A DNA stretch of 64,000 nt from Sphingomonadales bacterium (GTDB lineage Bacteria; Pseudomonadota; Alphaproteobacteria; Sphingomonadales; Sphingomonadaceae), in contig JAACPW010000004.1 of the NCBI GenBank assembly GCA_009995225.1, forward strand, positions 140,605 through 204,604, given 5' to 3'. Position 1 is the first letter of the stretch, and every line of letters starts with the position of its first letter. Shown one piece after another: positions 46,075-54,559 of this stretch. A program made the position numbers and the translations under genes. The notes beneath the pieces were generated by a model. It searched no databases and was not told where the DNA came from. It saw only the letters and a list, made by a program, of their open reading frames with translations.

Positions 46075-46398
46075 TCAGGCACGGTGGCGATCGGCTTTGC
46101 CGAACACCGTATCCAAGCGGCTGACCATTGTGCCGAGGGCAGAATTGACAGCGTCGAACGGCTCTTCAGCGCGTTCTGATACGAAGATCGGCGCGCCATT
46201 CTTCGGGCGTGCCTCAATCTTCGCTTCCACGCCATCGCTGCGGTTGCTGTCACCATCAACATCGCTGACGTGAACCTCAATCGTGGTCAGACGCGATCCG
46301 AAGCGCGTTTCCAATCGCTCTGTGATGCGCTCGCGCACCTTGTCGCCCAGATCGGCGTTGCCATCGATGGCATTGTCGGAGTTGAAGCGGATATCCAT
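46075..46398 (-). CDS. Short HPF/RaiA-like ribosome-associated protein
   Basis: A 107-residue protein starting MDIRFNSDNAIDGNADLGDKVRERI with the beta-alpha pattern of the S30AE domain (TIEVHVSDVDGDSNRSDGVEAKIEARPKNG, PFDAVNSALGTMVSRL). It lacks the C-terminal dimerisation domain of long HPF. Such proteins can sit in the 30S decoding region in stationary phase. It is 3 bp from the 46401-46607 gene and 32 bp from the host-attachment gene. Confidence 0.82.
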   Translation of the reverse strand: MDIRFNSDNAIDGNADLGDKVRERITERLETRFGSRLTTIEVHVSDVDGDSNRSDGVEAKIEARPKNGAPIFVSERAEEPFDAVNSALGTMVSRLDTVFGKADRHRA

Positions 46399-46400
46399 GA

Positions 46401-46607
46401 TCAGCGCACCTTCCTGCTGCGTTCCAGCGCGGGACGCTGGCCTTCGGCGTCGAACGCCCCCGATACAGGCTCGTTCTGATTGCGTTCGGCAATGGGGCCA
46501 TCGCCTGCGGTGTCCTGCTGTCTATCAAGGTGATCTTGCGCGGGCGCGTTGTCGGTCTTGATCTGCATCGCCTTGTCGGCAATGTCCTTCTGGGTCTTGT
46601 CGGTCAT
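46401..46607 (-). CDS. Small hydrophilic protein of unknown function
   Basis: A 68-residue, highly charged and Gln/Asp-rich protein (MTDKTQKDIADKAMQIKTDN, AERNQNEPVSGAFDAEG), predicted disordered and cytoplasmic. It heads the HPF-like/host-attachment operon with a plausible AAGGAGGA site upstream (46612-46619 region, minus strand). Such low-complexity proteins often belong to stress regulons; no family recognised. Confidence 0.65.
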   Translation of the reverse strand: MTDKTQKDIADKAMQIKTDNAPAQDHLDRQQDTAGDGPIAERNQNEPVSGAFDAEGQRPALERSRKVR

Positions 46608-46803
46608 GTTGCCACGTCCTCCTTGTTTTTATGATGATCCCGGACACTCAGGCCGAGCGTGCGGGCTTCGGTTAATCAACAGGATATGGAGGGCGAATGT
46701 TCCATCTGCGCTGGCAAAGGCGGCAGGCTGAGCCAATTGAGCCGACACGGCGACCAAACCGGACATCATTGGCAACAGCTTGCGCAGGCCCTATCGCGGG
46801 GTG

Positions 46804-48009
46804 GTGAACACACATGACGTCATCATCCTGGGCGCAGGCGCGGCTGGGCTTTTCGCTGCCGGGCAAGCCGGGCAGCGCGGGCGCCGTGTGGCCCTGTTGG
46901 AAAAGGCGGATGCGCCAGGGAAGAAAATCCTGATCTCGGGCGGGGGGCGTTGCAACTTCACCAACCTTGGCGCGGGGCCGGACAACTACCTTTCGGCCAA
47001 CCCCCATTTCGCCAAAAGTGCGCTGGCGCGTTACACGCCCGCCGATTTCATCGCGCTGGTCGAAGCCCACGGCATCGCATGGCACGAAAAAACACTGGGG
47101 CAGTTGTTTTGCGACGGATCGGCCAAACAGATTGTGGCGATGCTGCTCGACGAATGCCCGTCTGACACAGTGTCACTGACCTGCGAGGTCGATGTGGCGC
47201 ACGTGGCGCGGGATACCGACGGCATCTTTACCGTCACCGCTGCCGATGGCCGCATATGGCGCGCGCCAGCCTTGGTCATCGCCACCGGTGGGCCTTCGAT
47301 CCCCAAGATGGGCGCGAGCGACTTTGCCTATGGTCTTGCACGGCAATTCGGGCTGAAGGTGGTTGCGCCCCGCCCTGCCCTCGTCCCGCTGACATTGGGG
47401 GGCGAAGATGCACTATTCCGGGAATTATCGGGCGTCGCTGCCCCGGTGCGCGCACGCGCTGGGGCGGGCAAGCTGAAGGCCGAGTTCACTGAAGCGGCGC
47501 TGTTCACGCATAAGGGCCTTTCAGGCCCGGCGATCCTGCAGGCCTCGTCCTACTGGCGGCATGGTGAGGAGGTAGGCATCACGTTCCTGCCCGATGCTGC
47601 GACCGATTGGCTGATCGCAGCCAAGCGTGACCGCCCGCGCTCGCATCTGCGCACCTTGTTGCGCGAAGCTCTGCCCGCAAGGCTCGCCGATGCGCTGGCA
47701 GATCGGCTGGGATTGGAGCGGGAATTGGGCAATCTGTCAGACAAGGATTTACGCAGCGCCCAAGCACGTATGGCCGACTGGCGCTTCGCCCCCAACGGCA
47801 CCGAAGGGCTTGCCAAGGCCGAAGTCACCGCAGGGGGCATCGCCACGGCGGAACTTTCCAGCCGGACAATGGAAGCCACCAAGGTGCCGGGGCTCTATGC
47901 CATTGGTGAGGCCGTGGACGTCACCGGGTGGCTTGGCGGCTACAACTTCCAATGGGCGTGGGCGAGCGGCTTTGCCTGCGCCGAGGCGCTCGCCCAGAAG
48001 TCTGATTAG
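46804..48009 (+). CDS. BaiN/HI0933-type FAD-dependent oxidoreductase
   Basis: A flavoprotein of about 401 residues with the N-terminal dinucleotide fold VIILGAGAAGLFAAGQAGQRG, then KKILISGGGRCNFTNL near residue 45 and FTHKGLSGPAILQASSYW. The C-terminal GLYAIGEAVDVTGWLGGYNFQWAWASG is the family's FAD-binding end. Relatives reduce unsaturated substrates, but specificity is unknown. The start is GTG at 46801/46804; the track's TTG at 46780 gives eight extra residues. It converges with the TonB receptor gene, overlapping by 4 bp. Confidence 0.9.
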   Translation: MNTHDVIILGAGAAGLFAAGQAGQRGRRVALLEKADAPGKKILISGGGRCNFTNLGAGPDNYLSANPHFAKSALARYTPADFIALVEAHGIAWHEKTLGQLFCDGSAKQIVAMLLDECPSDTVSLTCEVDVAHVARDTDGIFTVTAADGRIWRAPALVIATGGPSIPKMGASDFAYGLARQFGLKVVAPRPALVPLTLGGEDALFRELSGVAAPVRARAGAGKLKAEFTEAALFTHKGLSGPAILQASSYWRHGEEVGITFLPDAATDWLIAAKRDRPRSHLRTLLREALPARLADALADRLGLERELGNLSDKDLRSAQARMADWRFAPNGTEGLAKAEVTAGGIATAELSSRTMEATKVPGLYAIGEAVDVTGWLGGYNFQWAWASGFACAEALAQKSD

Positions 48010-51000
48010 AACAACTTTCTAAGGTCGATCCCAAGGTACAGACCCAGCGGATCAATCACGAAGGGCTGGTAATTGACCGGCGTCTCGCCCGCCGAATCCT
48101 GCACGCTGCGTTGTGCGTCAAACAGGTTGTCGGCGACGAGGGAGACGCGGAAGTCCTTGAGGACGCCTTCGTTCTTGCCCGTCACTTCGCCCATATTGGC
48201 AAAGATGCGCAGATTGAAGGTGGCGATGTCATCAAAGAACAGGTCGCTGCTGCCGACCGCGCCGTCGAGCCGGGTTTCGCCCGTGTAGATGCCGGAAAGG
48301 CGGAAGCCGACACCCTTGCCGAACAAGCCTGCTTCGAGCCTGCTTGAATGGCGCGGCTGGCCAAAGGCACCGGTGGCTTGCCCGTCAAGCTGATCGAGCG
48401 GCGCGAGGCCAGGGGCGATCAGGATTTGATTGGCGAGTTCGATCGTGTGCGTCAGGTTGAAGAAATATCGCCAGCCGGGGAAACTGCGCTGGGCCAGCGG
48501 GTTGAAGGCCGGCCCGCCCGCAGGCGCACCGCCGCCTGCCGCCGGAGGGCCGCCTGCGCCGCCAGCGGCGGGAGTGGCCGCGCAGAAGCGTTGCTGGAAC
48601 TGCGCCAGCGCCTCGGGCGGAATTGTGCCGTCGGGCAACCGCGACCGGTCGAGCGCCATCTTGATGAAGGCTGGATCCATGCCCGGCAGCTCGGCCGAGA
48701 CATCTTCACCGCGGTCGATTTTGGCGACCAATCCCGCTAGCACTGCCACACCGTCGGGCCCACACGCCCGCTCACGAAACGCGGCAAACGGCGGCGGAAG
48801 GGTCGCAGCGGTGCCGCTACCACCCCCTGCCGCTGCCATTGTCGCCGGGTCAATCGCGCAGATGCGGGTGCGGAACTGTGCCAGGCGCGCCGGATCGATG
48901 GCTCCATCCGCGCCGCGCAATCGTGCCAACATCGGGGCGAGGCGTGCCGGATCAATACCGGGAAACTCAGCCGAAACATCTGCGCCGCTATCGATTGCGG
49001 CGACCAGCTTTTCGAGAAACACCTGACCATCATCGGCGCACAACCGCGTGCGGAAGGCCATGAACTGCTCGCGCTGCTCGGGTGTTGCTGCGCTACCTGC
49101 TCCAAAGCCCATACCGCCCGCTGGCCGTCCACCCTGCGCTGCTTGCGCAGCGGGGGCCGCACCAGTGGTCGGGCCAGTGGTTGGGGGCGCAGGCTCAGGT
49201 GCAGCCGGTGGCGTGGCTGCCGGAGCGCCGCCGCCAAATCGCCTGCCGCGCCCGCCACCCTCGCCCTCAGCCGGGGCGCCGATGCTGCCGTTGGTCGAGA
49301 AGGTGAACTGGATCCGGTCTGCCCGCGTCTCGGCAAAACTGACCTGACGCCGGTCGATCGCGATCAGGCGACCATCGGCGTCGCGCGTCACCCGGCCCGG
49401 AAACGCCGCTTCGATGTCGGACGTGATTTGCGGGAAACCGCTCACCACGTTGTCCGAACGGTTGCGGATGTAGTCCACCCCGAAACGCGAGTTTTCCCAG
49501 AACGGCAATTCCCAGTTGGCCGAGAACTTCCAGTCGCGCTGGGTTTCTGCCGGGAGATCGGGATTGCCGCCAGTGCGCACATCGGCGAGCACCGTTTCAC
49601 CGCGCACAAAATCAAACACGGGCACGTTGAAATTGGTGATCTGCGGGTTGCCCAGCGTGGTCAGCCCCGGCGCGACTTCGCGCAAGATATAGGTCGCCGA
49701 CAGATCAAGCCCGTCGAACGGCTGCCATGTGATGCCAGCGTTCCAGTCCCCCAACACACCAAAGTCGCTGAGATCTTCGATCCCCGCCTGAAGGTTCAGC
49801 GTGAATGTGCCAAGCGCATCAGCGAATTCCTCGCGCGTGCTGGTCAATGGCACCACAAGATTGGCGCCTGTCGAAAGCTGGCGACGGGTCAGCGCAACGT
49901 CGGTCGACGAGCGCGTGTCGGCGCTCTCGATTCGTTGCCAGTTCAGCCCGACATCGAAGGTCGCCAGGACTTCTCCCGCAGGAAGCGAGCCGACCGGGCC
50001 TTCCAGCGTGGTGAGCGAACTTCCGGTGATCGAACGGCTGCGCGCCACGTCGAAACCGTTGGCCGTGTCACCGGGCAGAGGCCCATCAACAGCCAGCGCT
50101 CCGGCCAATGCCGCGTTTTCGAAGACCTCAAGCTGATCCGGTGTCAGGCGCCGGTCAATCTCGGTCTCGCTTTCGGCAAACGACCCGTCGAAGGTGCTGG
50201 TGAGGCGGAAGGCGTTGACCCGCTTTGTCACCGAACCCGCCGTCGAGACGGTGTCCGTAGAGGATCGGCGCGCCAGCGGCGTATCGCCGCCAAAGGTGCG
50301 GAAGGTTCCAGGGCCCGCTTCAACGGCGCTCAGCACAATGCTGTTCAACCCATCAAGGCTGCGGCTTTCGCTGCGATCGTAATTGAGGTTGGCACTGAGT
50401 GACGTGCCGCTGTCTATGATGGCCTTGGCCCACGAAAGGTTGGCTTCCAGTCCGAAGGTATCGGCCAACAGGCTGCGGAACTGCGCCGGATCAGGATCGC
50501 CCGGCACTAGTGAAACCGACCCTTCGGTCTGCCGGATATTGCGTTCATCCTCGGTCAGAATGGACGTATCCTGCACCTCGATGTTGGCATTGATGCGCCC
50601 GCCATCGGCAATCTTGAGAATGCCAAGCTGCTGTTCGGTGCTGACGTAGCCGCCGCGCGAGGGCGCCTCAAACTCCAGATCGATCTGCCGGTTGGAGTAA
50701 TTGTCCTTGAGGATGAGGTTGATGACCCGGCGATCAGGCGGAAAGCCGAACCGCTGGGCGACTTCTTCCGGGAACACTTCGACCCGCGCGAGCGCTTCGG
50801 GCGGGTAGTTGGCGAATTCGCGGAAGGAGCCAATGCGGATGCCATTGACGAGAATCACCGGCTGGCCGCCGCCGCCGCGTCCGCGTGCAGATCCGGTGCG
50901 GGCGCTGATCTGTGCAATGAGGTCCGTGATCGACGTGACACCCTCGGCAGCAATCGCGGTTTCATCGAGTTCGAGCAGCGGAGCCTGATCCACGAACAAT

Positions 51001-51215
51001 TGCCCGCGCAGCCGGCCGGACCGGACGACGATCTCGTTGCCCGTGTCGCCGGTGTCGCTGGCGCTGTCAGGTTCTTCCTGTTCAGGCGCTGCCGCCGGGT
51101 CGGGCTGCGGCTGCGCGGTTGCACCCGCCTCTGCCGACAACGGCAAAGCGAGAACAAGGGCAAGAGCACACGTGCCAGCGCGCAAACCGGCGCGGGAAAG
51201 CGGGGAGAGGTTCAT
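48006..51215 (-). CDS. TonB-dependent receptor with two Cys-bearing 70-residue repeats inserted in the barrel
   Basis: A 1069-residue outer-membrane receptor. Signal peptide (LCALALVLALPLSAEAG-like segment), a plug domain around residues 60-190 (LLELDETAIAAEGVTSITDL, RGGGGQPVILVNGIRIG, PEEVAQRFGFPPDRRVINLIL), then barrel strands to about residue 640 and again from 905 to the terminal Phe. Between them lies a Gly/Pro/Ala-rich stretch with two similar 70-residue units at 718-787 and 810-879, each with a Cys near both ends. ATG at 51215 follows AAAGGGA. Ligand unknown. The neighbours do not suggest a transport substrate. Confidence 0.9.
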   Translation of the reverse strand: MNLSPLSRAGLRAGTCALALVLALPLSAEAGATAQPQPDPAAAPEQEEPDSASDTGDTGNEIVVRSGRLRGQLFVDQAPLLELDETAIAAEGVTSITDLIAQISARTGSARGRGGGGQPVILVNGIRIGSFREFANYPPEALARVEVFPEEVAQRFGFPPDRRVINLILKDNYSNRQIDLEFEAPSRGGYVSTEQQLGILKIADGGRINANIEVQDTSILTEDERNIRQTEGSVSLVPGDPDPAQFRSLLADTFGLEANLSWAKAIIDSGTSLSANLNYDRSESRSLDGLNSIVLSAVEAGPGTFRTFGGDTPLARRSSTDTVSTAGSVTKRVNAFRLTSTFDGSFAESETEIDRRLTPDQLEVFENAALAGALAVDGPLPGDTANGFDVARSRSITGSSLTTLEGPVGSLPAGEVLATFDVGLNWQRIESADTRSSTDVALTRRQLSTGANLVVPLTSTREEFADALGTFTLNLQAGIEDLSDFGVLGDWNAGITWQPFDGLDLSATYILREVAPGLTTLGNPQITNFNVPVFDFVRGETVLADVRTGGNPDLPAETQRDWKFSANWELPFWENSRFGVDYIRNRSDNVVSGFPQITSDIEAAFPGRVTRDADGRLIAIDRRQVSFAETRADRIQFTFSTNGSIGAPAEGEGGGRGRRFGGGAPAATPPAAPEPAPPTTGPTTGAAPAAQAAQGGRPAGGMGFGAGSAATPEQREQFMAFRTRLCADDGQVFLEKLVAAIDSGADVSAEFPGIDPARLAPMLARLRGADGAIDPARLAQFRTRICAIDPATMAAAGGGSGTAATLPPPFAAFRERACGPDGVAVLAGLVAKIDRGEDVSAELPGMDPAFIKMALDRSRLPDGTIPPEALAQFQQRFCAATPAAGGAGGPPAAGGGAPAGGPAFNPLAQRSFPGWRYFFNLTHTIELANQILIAPGLAPLDQLDGQATGAFGQPRHSSRLEAGLFGKGVGFRLSGIYTGETRLDGAVGSSDLFFDDIATFNLRIFANMGEVTGKNEGVLKDFRVSLVADNLFDAQRSVQDSAGETPVNYQPFVIDPLGLYLGIDLRKLF
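48579..49064 (-). repeat. Protein-level tandem repeat (2 x 70 aa, 22-aa linker) within the TonB receptor
   Basis: Unit 1 (49064-48855) runs from FMAFRTRLCADDG to LAQFRTRICA. Unit 2 (48788-48579) runs from FAAFRERACGPDG to LAQFQQRFCA. Both are exactly 210 bp. They share D(V)SAE(F/L)PG(I/M)DPA and DG(A/T)I(D/P)P. The 22-residue linker is Gly/Ala/Pro-rich. Confidence 0.85.
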
Positions 51216-51451
51216 TGAGTCCCTTTGAAAACAATTCTTGTAGAAGGGCGGCATCTAACCGCTCCCTTTGCGGCCGGGTGTTTACGCAGATTGACGGCGC
51301 CGAGATGCACGATGCTCCCTGAACCGGGCCTGCAAGTGCCCGTATATTATGGGCCTAACGCACGAGCCTTCCCTTTTGGTTCCCGCATCGCTAAAGCGCC
51401 TCCCCACATCGACGGGCGTATTGTGCGCCGCAAAAGATCCAAAGGAATTAC
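51216..51451. promoter_or_regulatory. Divergent intergenic region, TonB receptor / infA
   Basis: A 236-bp gap with the receptor start on the left and infA (AAAGGAATT site) on the right; both promoters must lie here. I see no strong operator or repeat in it. Confidence 0.5.
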
Positions 51452-51697
51452 ATGGCCAAGGAAGAACTCCTCGAAATGCGCGGGCGCGTAGTTGAATTGC
51501 TGCCCAATGCGATGTTCCGGGTGGAGCTTGAAAACGGCCATGAAGTGCTCGGCCACACCGCAGGCAAGATGCGAAAGAATCGCATCCGCGTGCTGGTGGG
51601 TGACGAAGTGCTTTGCGAGCTGACGCCCTATGACCTCACCAAAGCGCGCATCACCTACCGCTTCATGCCGGGTCGCGGCGGCCCCGGCCCGCAATAA
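51452..51697 (+). CDS. infA: Translation initiation factor IF-1
   Basis: An 81-residue S1/OB-fold protein with [52 protein letters not shown] and [11 protein letters not shown], all IF-1 hallmarks. It occupies the 30S A site during initiation. It has a good AAAGGA site and begins the infA-maf-RNase E/G-yacG run. Confidence 0.98.
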   Translation: MAKEELLEMRGRVVELLPNAMFRVELENGHEVLGHTAGKMRKNRIRVLVGDEVLCELTPYDLTKARITYRFMPGRGGPGPQ

Positions 51698-51712
51698 TTG
51701 CTGGCGGCCCCG

Positions 51713-52285
51713 ATGGGCACGCTTCATCTAACACTGGCATCTGCCTCGCCCCGGCGGCGCGAATTGCTCGCGCGACTGGGCCTTGGTGCGGATGCCATTA
51801 CCCCGGCCGATATCGACGAAACCCCGCACAAGGGCGAACTTCCGCGTGCCTATGCCTTGCGCATGGGCCGGGAGAAGGCGCTTGCCGTGGCTGCGCCAGG
51901 GTTCGTTCTCGCAGGCGACACGGTGGTGGCTGTGGGACGCCGTATCCTTCCCAAGACCGAAACCGAAGCAGAGGCCCGCGCCAGCCTCGACCTGATGAGC
52001 GGACGTCGGCATCAAGTGCTCTCCAGCGTCGTGCTGCGCGCGCCGGACGGCACCCTGCGCGAACGCCTTTCCGAAACCATTGTCCACTTCAAGCGCCTCT
52101 CGGTCGAGGAGATCGCGGCCTATCTTGCGGGCGGCGAATGGCAGGGCAAGGCGGGCGGTTATGCCATTCAGGGCGCGGCGGAAGGGTTGATCGAATGGAT
52201 CAGAGGCAGCCATTCGGGCGTGATGGGCCTGCCACTCCATGAAACACGCGCGCTGCTCAAAGCGGCAGGGTTCCCCATTGCCTGA
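51713..52285 (+). CDS. maf: Maf-like nucleoside triphosphate pyrophosphatase
   Basis: A 190-residue Maf/Ham1-like protein: LTLASASPRRRELLARLGL at the N-terminus (conserved SxSPRR), VLAGDTVVAVGRRIL near residue 65 with the catalytic Asp, and GKAGGYAIQGAAEGLIEWIRGSHSGVMGLPL near the end. It hydrolyses non-canonical or modified NTPs. ATG 51713 fits the family; the track begins with a TTG five codons earlier. Confidence 0.95.
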   Translation: MGTLHLTLASASPRRRELLARLGLGADAITPADIDETPHKGELPRAYALRMGREKALAVAAPGFVLAGDTVVAVGRRILPKTETEAEARASLDLMSGRRHQVLSSVVLRAPDGTLRERLSETIVHFKRLSVEEIAAYLAGGEWQGKAGGYAIQGAAEGLIEWIRGSHSGVMGLPLHETRALLKAAGFPIA

Positions 52286-53240
52286 CTGGCTGATCGAGGA
52301 GGGCATCGGCGAGACCCGTGCCCTGCTGGTCGCAGGCGAGCGGTTGCTGGCGGCCAAGGTGTTCTGGCCGGGCGAACTGCGCGCGGGACAGCGCGCTACC
52401 GGGCGACTGACCTCCAAACTCAAGGGCGCGCAGCGCGGTGTCGCTTTGCTCGATGGCGGAACGGAGGCGTTGGTGGATCATCTGCCGCATGCCATCAGTG
52501 AAGGGCAGGTGATCGATTTCGTCATCACGCGGGCTCCGCTAGCCGAACGAGGGCGGCTTAAACGCGCTCAGGCGCGTGTCATGACAGCCGATACCCCATC
52601 ACCCCTCTCGCCCTTTCCCGGCGGCCGAACGGTCCGACGATTCGCTGCGGGATTGTGGGAAGATGTGTGGCACGCGGCCTCTTCCGGCAGCCTCGACTTT
52701 GCCGGTGGCGAAGTCCTGGCCAGTGTCACCCCTGCCATGACCGTGATCGATATCGACGGTATCGGCGCCCCGCGCGACGTGGCCCTGGCGGCGGTGCCCG
52801 CAGTGGCCCGCGCGTGCGCTTGGTTCGAGATCGGCGGAAATATCGGAATTGATTTTCCCACGCTGGCCACCAAGGCCGATCGCCGTACGGTGGACGAGGC
52901 GCTTGATACGGCGCTGACAGGCTGGCCGCATGAACGCACCGCGATGAACGGCTTCGGCTTTGTCCAGCTGGTCGCGCGGCTCGAAGGCCCGTCGCTGCTC
53001 CACCGCTTTGGGACCTCCAGGCTGGACGCTGCGGCACGCATGGCACTGAGGCGGGCGGAGGTGTCCGCCGAGGGAGCCACGGGCCGAACGGTGTTGCTCA
53101 CCGTTCATCCTGCGCTCAAATCGAGGCTCAAGCCGGAATGGCTGGATGAATTGGCGCGCCGGACCGGGCGGGTGGTGGAGATAGCGGTCGATCCGGCCCT
53201 TGCGATTGAGGCCGCAAATGCCCAACTTCTTTCATCATGA
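52278..53240 (+). CDS. Short ribonuclease E/G family protein
   Basis: A protein of about 320 residues resembling the RNase E/G catalytic core. The two Mg-binding Asp positions are kept (MTVIDIDG near residue 157 and NIGIDFPTL near residue 191). An S1-like N-terminal part (RGVALLDGGTEALVDHL) precedes them. The zinc-link cysteines and the C-terminal scaffold of full RNase E are absent. The start is probably TTG 52278 (LPDWLIEEG) just before the maf stop. It overlaps yacG by 4 bp, a standard order in the Sphingomonadales. Confidence 0.87.
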   Translation: MPDWLIEEGIGETRALLVAGERLLAAKVFWPGELRAGQRATGRLTSKLKGAQRGVALLDGGTEALVDHLPHAISEGQVIDFVITRAPLAERGRLKRAQARVMTADTPSPLSPFPGGRTVRRFAAGLWEDVWHAASSGSLDFAGGEVLASVTPAMTVIDIDGIGAPRDVALAAVPAVARACAWFEIGGNIGIDFPTLATKADRRTVDEALDTALTGWPHERTAMNGFGFVQLVARLEGPSLLHRFGTSRLDAAARMALRRAEVSAEGATGRTVLLTVHPALKSRLKPEWLDELARRTGRVVEIAVDPALAIEAANAQLLSS

Positions 53241-53425
53241 CCTTCGCCGCAACCAAGCCCTGCCCCATCTGTCGCAAGCCTCGTACACCGCAATTCCACC
53301 CTTTCTGCTCGCAGCGCTGCAAGGACCGCGATCTGGCGCGCTGGTTCTCGGATTCCTACGCTGTCCCCGGCCCGCCTGCGGACCCGGAAACGCTCGCCTC
53401 TGAAGATTGGCGCGAACAGGATTGA
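53237..53425 (+). CDS. yacG: YacG zinc-binding protein (DNA gyrase inhibitor family)
   Basis: A 62-residue protein with the CX2C...CX3C zinc site (KPCPICRKP and PFCSQRCKDRDLARWFSD). YacG binds zinc and in E. coli can inhibit DNA gyrase. It overlaps the RNase gene (ATGA) and ends about 130 bp before tRNA-Phe. Confidence 0.92.
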   Translation: MTFAATKPCPICRKPRTPQFHPFCSQRCKDRDLARWFSDSYAVPGPPADPETLASEDWREQD

Positions 53426-53554
53426 ACAAAGCGCAATTATCTTGCGCACCGGACGCAAAAGCCCCTTGCCAACCCCCGCCGCCTTCGCCATAGGGCCGCT
53501 CTCATTTGCTCGCCGGGGTGGCCACATGGCCTGAACCCGTCGCTCGCAGCGAAT

Positions 53555-53629
53555 GCCCGAGTAGCTCAGGGGTAGAGCAGCGGATTGAAAATCCGCGTGT
53601 CGGTGGTTCAAATCCGCCCTCGGGCACCA
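53555..53629 (+). tRNA. tRNA-Phe (GAA)
   Basis: A cloverleaf: acceptor GCCCGAG/CTCGGGC, D-arm GCTC-AGGGGTA-GAGC, anticodon stem GCGGA/TCCGC with loop TTGAAAA (anticodon GAA at 53587-53589), T-arm with GGTTCAAATCC, and an encoded CCA at 53627-53629. It lies between yacG and purC, on the plus strand. Confidence 0.97.
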
Positions 53630-53670
53630 TTCGCTGAAAGCGTCACAGGCGCGCTGGGAGTGCCGTTCAA

Positions 53671-54474
53671 ATGTCCCGCCGCACCAAGATCTACGAAGGC
53701 AAGGCCAAGATCCTCTATGAGGGTCCGGAACCCGGCACGCTTATCCAGTATTTCAAGGATGATGCGACTGCCTTCAATGCCGAGAAAAAGGGCACGATCA
53801 ACGGCAAGGGCGTGATCAACAATCGCATCAGCGAACATGTGTTCACCCGCCTCGCCCATATCGGCATCCCGACCCACTTCATTCGCCGTCTGAACATGCG
53901 CGAGCAGCTGATTCGGCAGGTCGAGATCATTCCGCTGGAAGTGGTGCTGCGCAATGTCGCCGCCGGTTCCATCAGCAAACGCCTCGGCATCGAGGAAGGC
54001 GAACCGCTCCCGCACACGTTAATCGAATATTATTACAAGGACGATGCACTGGGCGATCCGCTCGTGTCGGAAGAACACATCGCCTGCTTCAACTGGGCCA
54101 CCAACGAGGAAATGCACGACATTTCATCCATGGCGATCCGCATCAATGACTTCCTGTGTGGGATGTTCGCTGCAATCGACATTCGTTTGGTGGACTTCAA
54201 GCTGGAATTCGGGCGGCTTTACGATGGCGATTACAGCCGCGTGATTCTGGCCGACGAAATCAGCCCGGACGGGTGCCGTCTTTGGGATATGACCACCGGC
54301 GAAAAACTCGACAAGGACCGCTTCCGCCGCGATCTGGGCGGTGAGGAAGAGGCGTATCGCGAAGTCGCACGCCGCCTCGGACTGCTGAACGCCGAGGACA
54401 ATGGTCCGGGCGAGGTGTTCGACCTGTCCCATGCACGCTCACGCCTGCGTGGGCCGCCACCGCTCAAGAAATAA
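53671..54474 (+). CDS. purC: SAICAR synthase
   Basis: A 267-residue phosphoribosylaminoimidazole-succinocarboxamide synthase: [28 protein letters not shown] near the N-terminus, [37 protein letters not shown], and [14 protein letters not shown] near residue 190. It joins aspartate to CAIR in purine synthesis. It has a GGGAG site. purS and purQ, often its immediate neighbours, lie 5.5 kb away. Confidence 0.97.
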   Translation: MSRRTKIYEGKAKILYEGPEPGTLIQYFKDDATAFNAEKKGTINGKGVINNRISEHVFTRLAHIGIPTHFIRRLNMREQLIRQVEIIPLEVVLRNVAAGSISKRLGIEEGEPLPHTLIEYYYKDDALGDPLVSEEHIACFNWATNEEMHDISSMAIRINDFLCGMFAAIDIRLVDFKLEFGRLYDGDYSRVILADEISPDGCRLWDMTTGEKLDKDRFRRDLGGEEEAYREVARRLGLLNAEDNGPGEVFDLSHARSRLRGPPPLKK

Positions 54475-54502
54475 GGCCTGTCAAAAAATAGGCTGACAGG
54501 CC
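54475..54502 (+). terminator. Perfect 9-bp hairpin directly after purC
   Basis: GGCCTGTCA / TGACAGGCC starts at the base after the purC stop codon, with a 10-base A-rich loop. There is no T-tract after it (GGATTGATG), so it may be an RNA-stabilising element or a weak terminator. Confidence 0.55.
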
Positions 54503-54559
54503 GGATTGATGCGCTAGTCTCGGGCCGTACGCCAACGATCCGAGAGATGCCTGATATTC

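Noticed and set aside
49143-50402. 419-residue plus-strand ORF
   Set aside because: It is the shadow of the TonB receptor gene.
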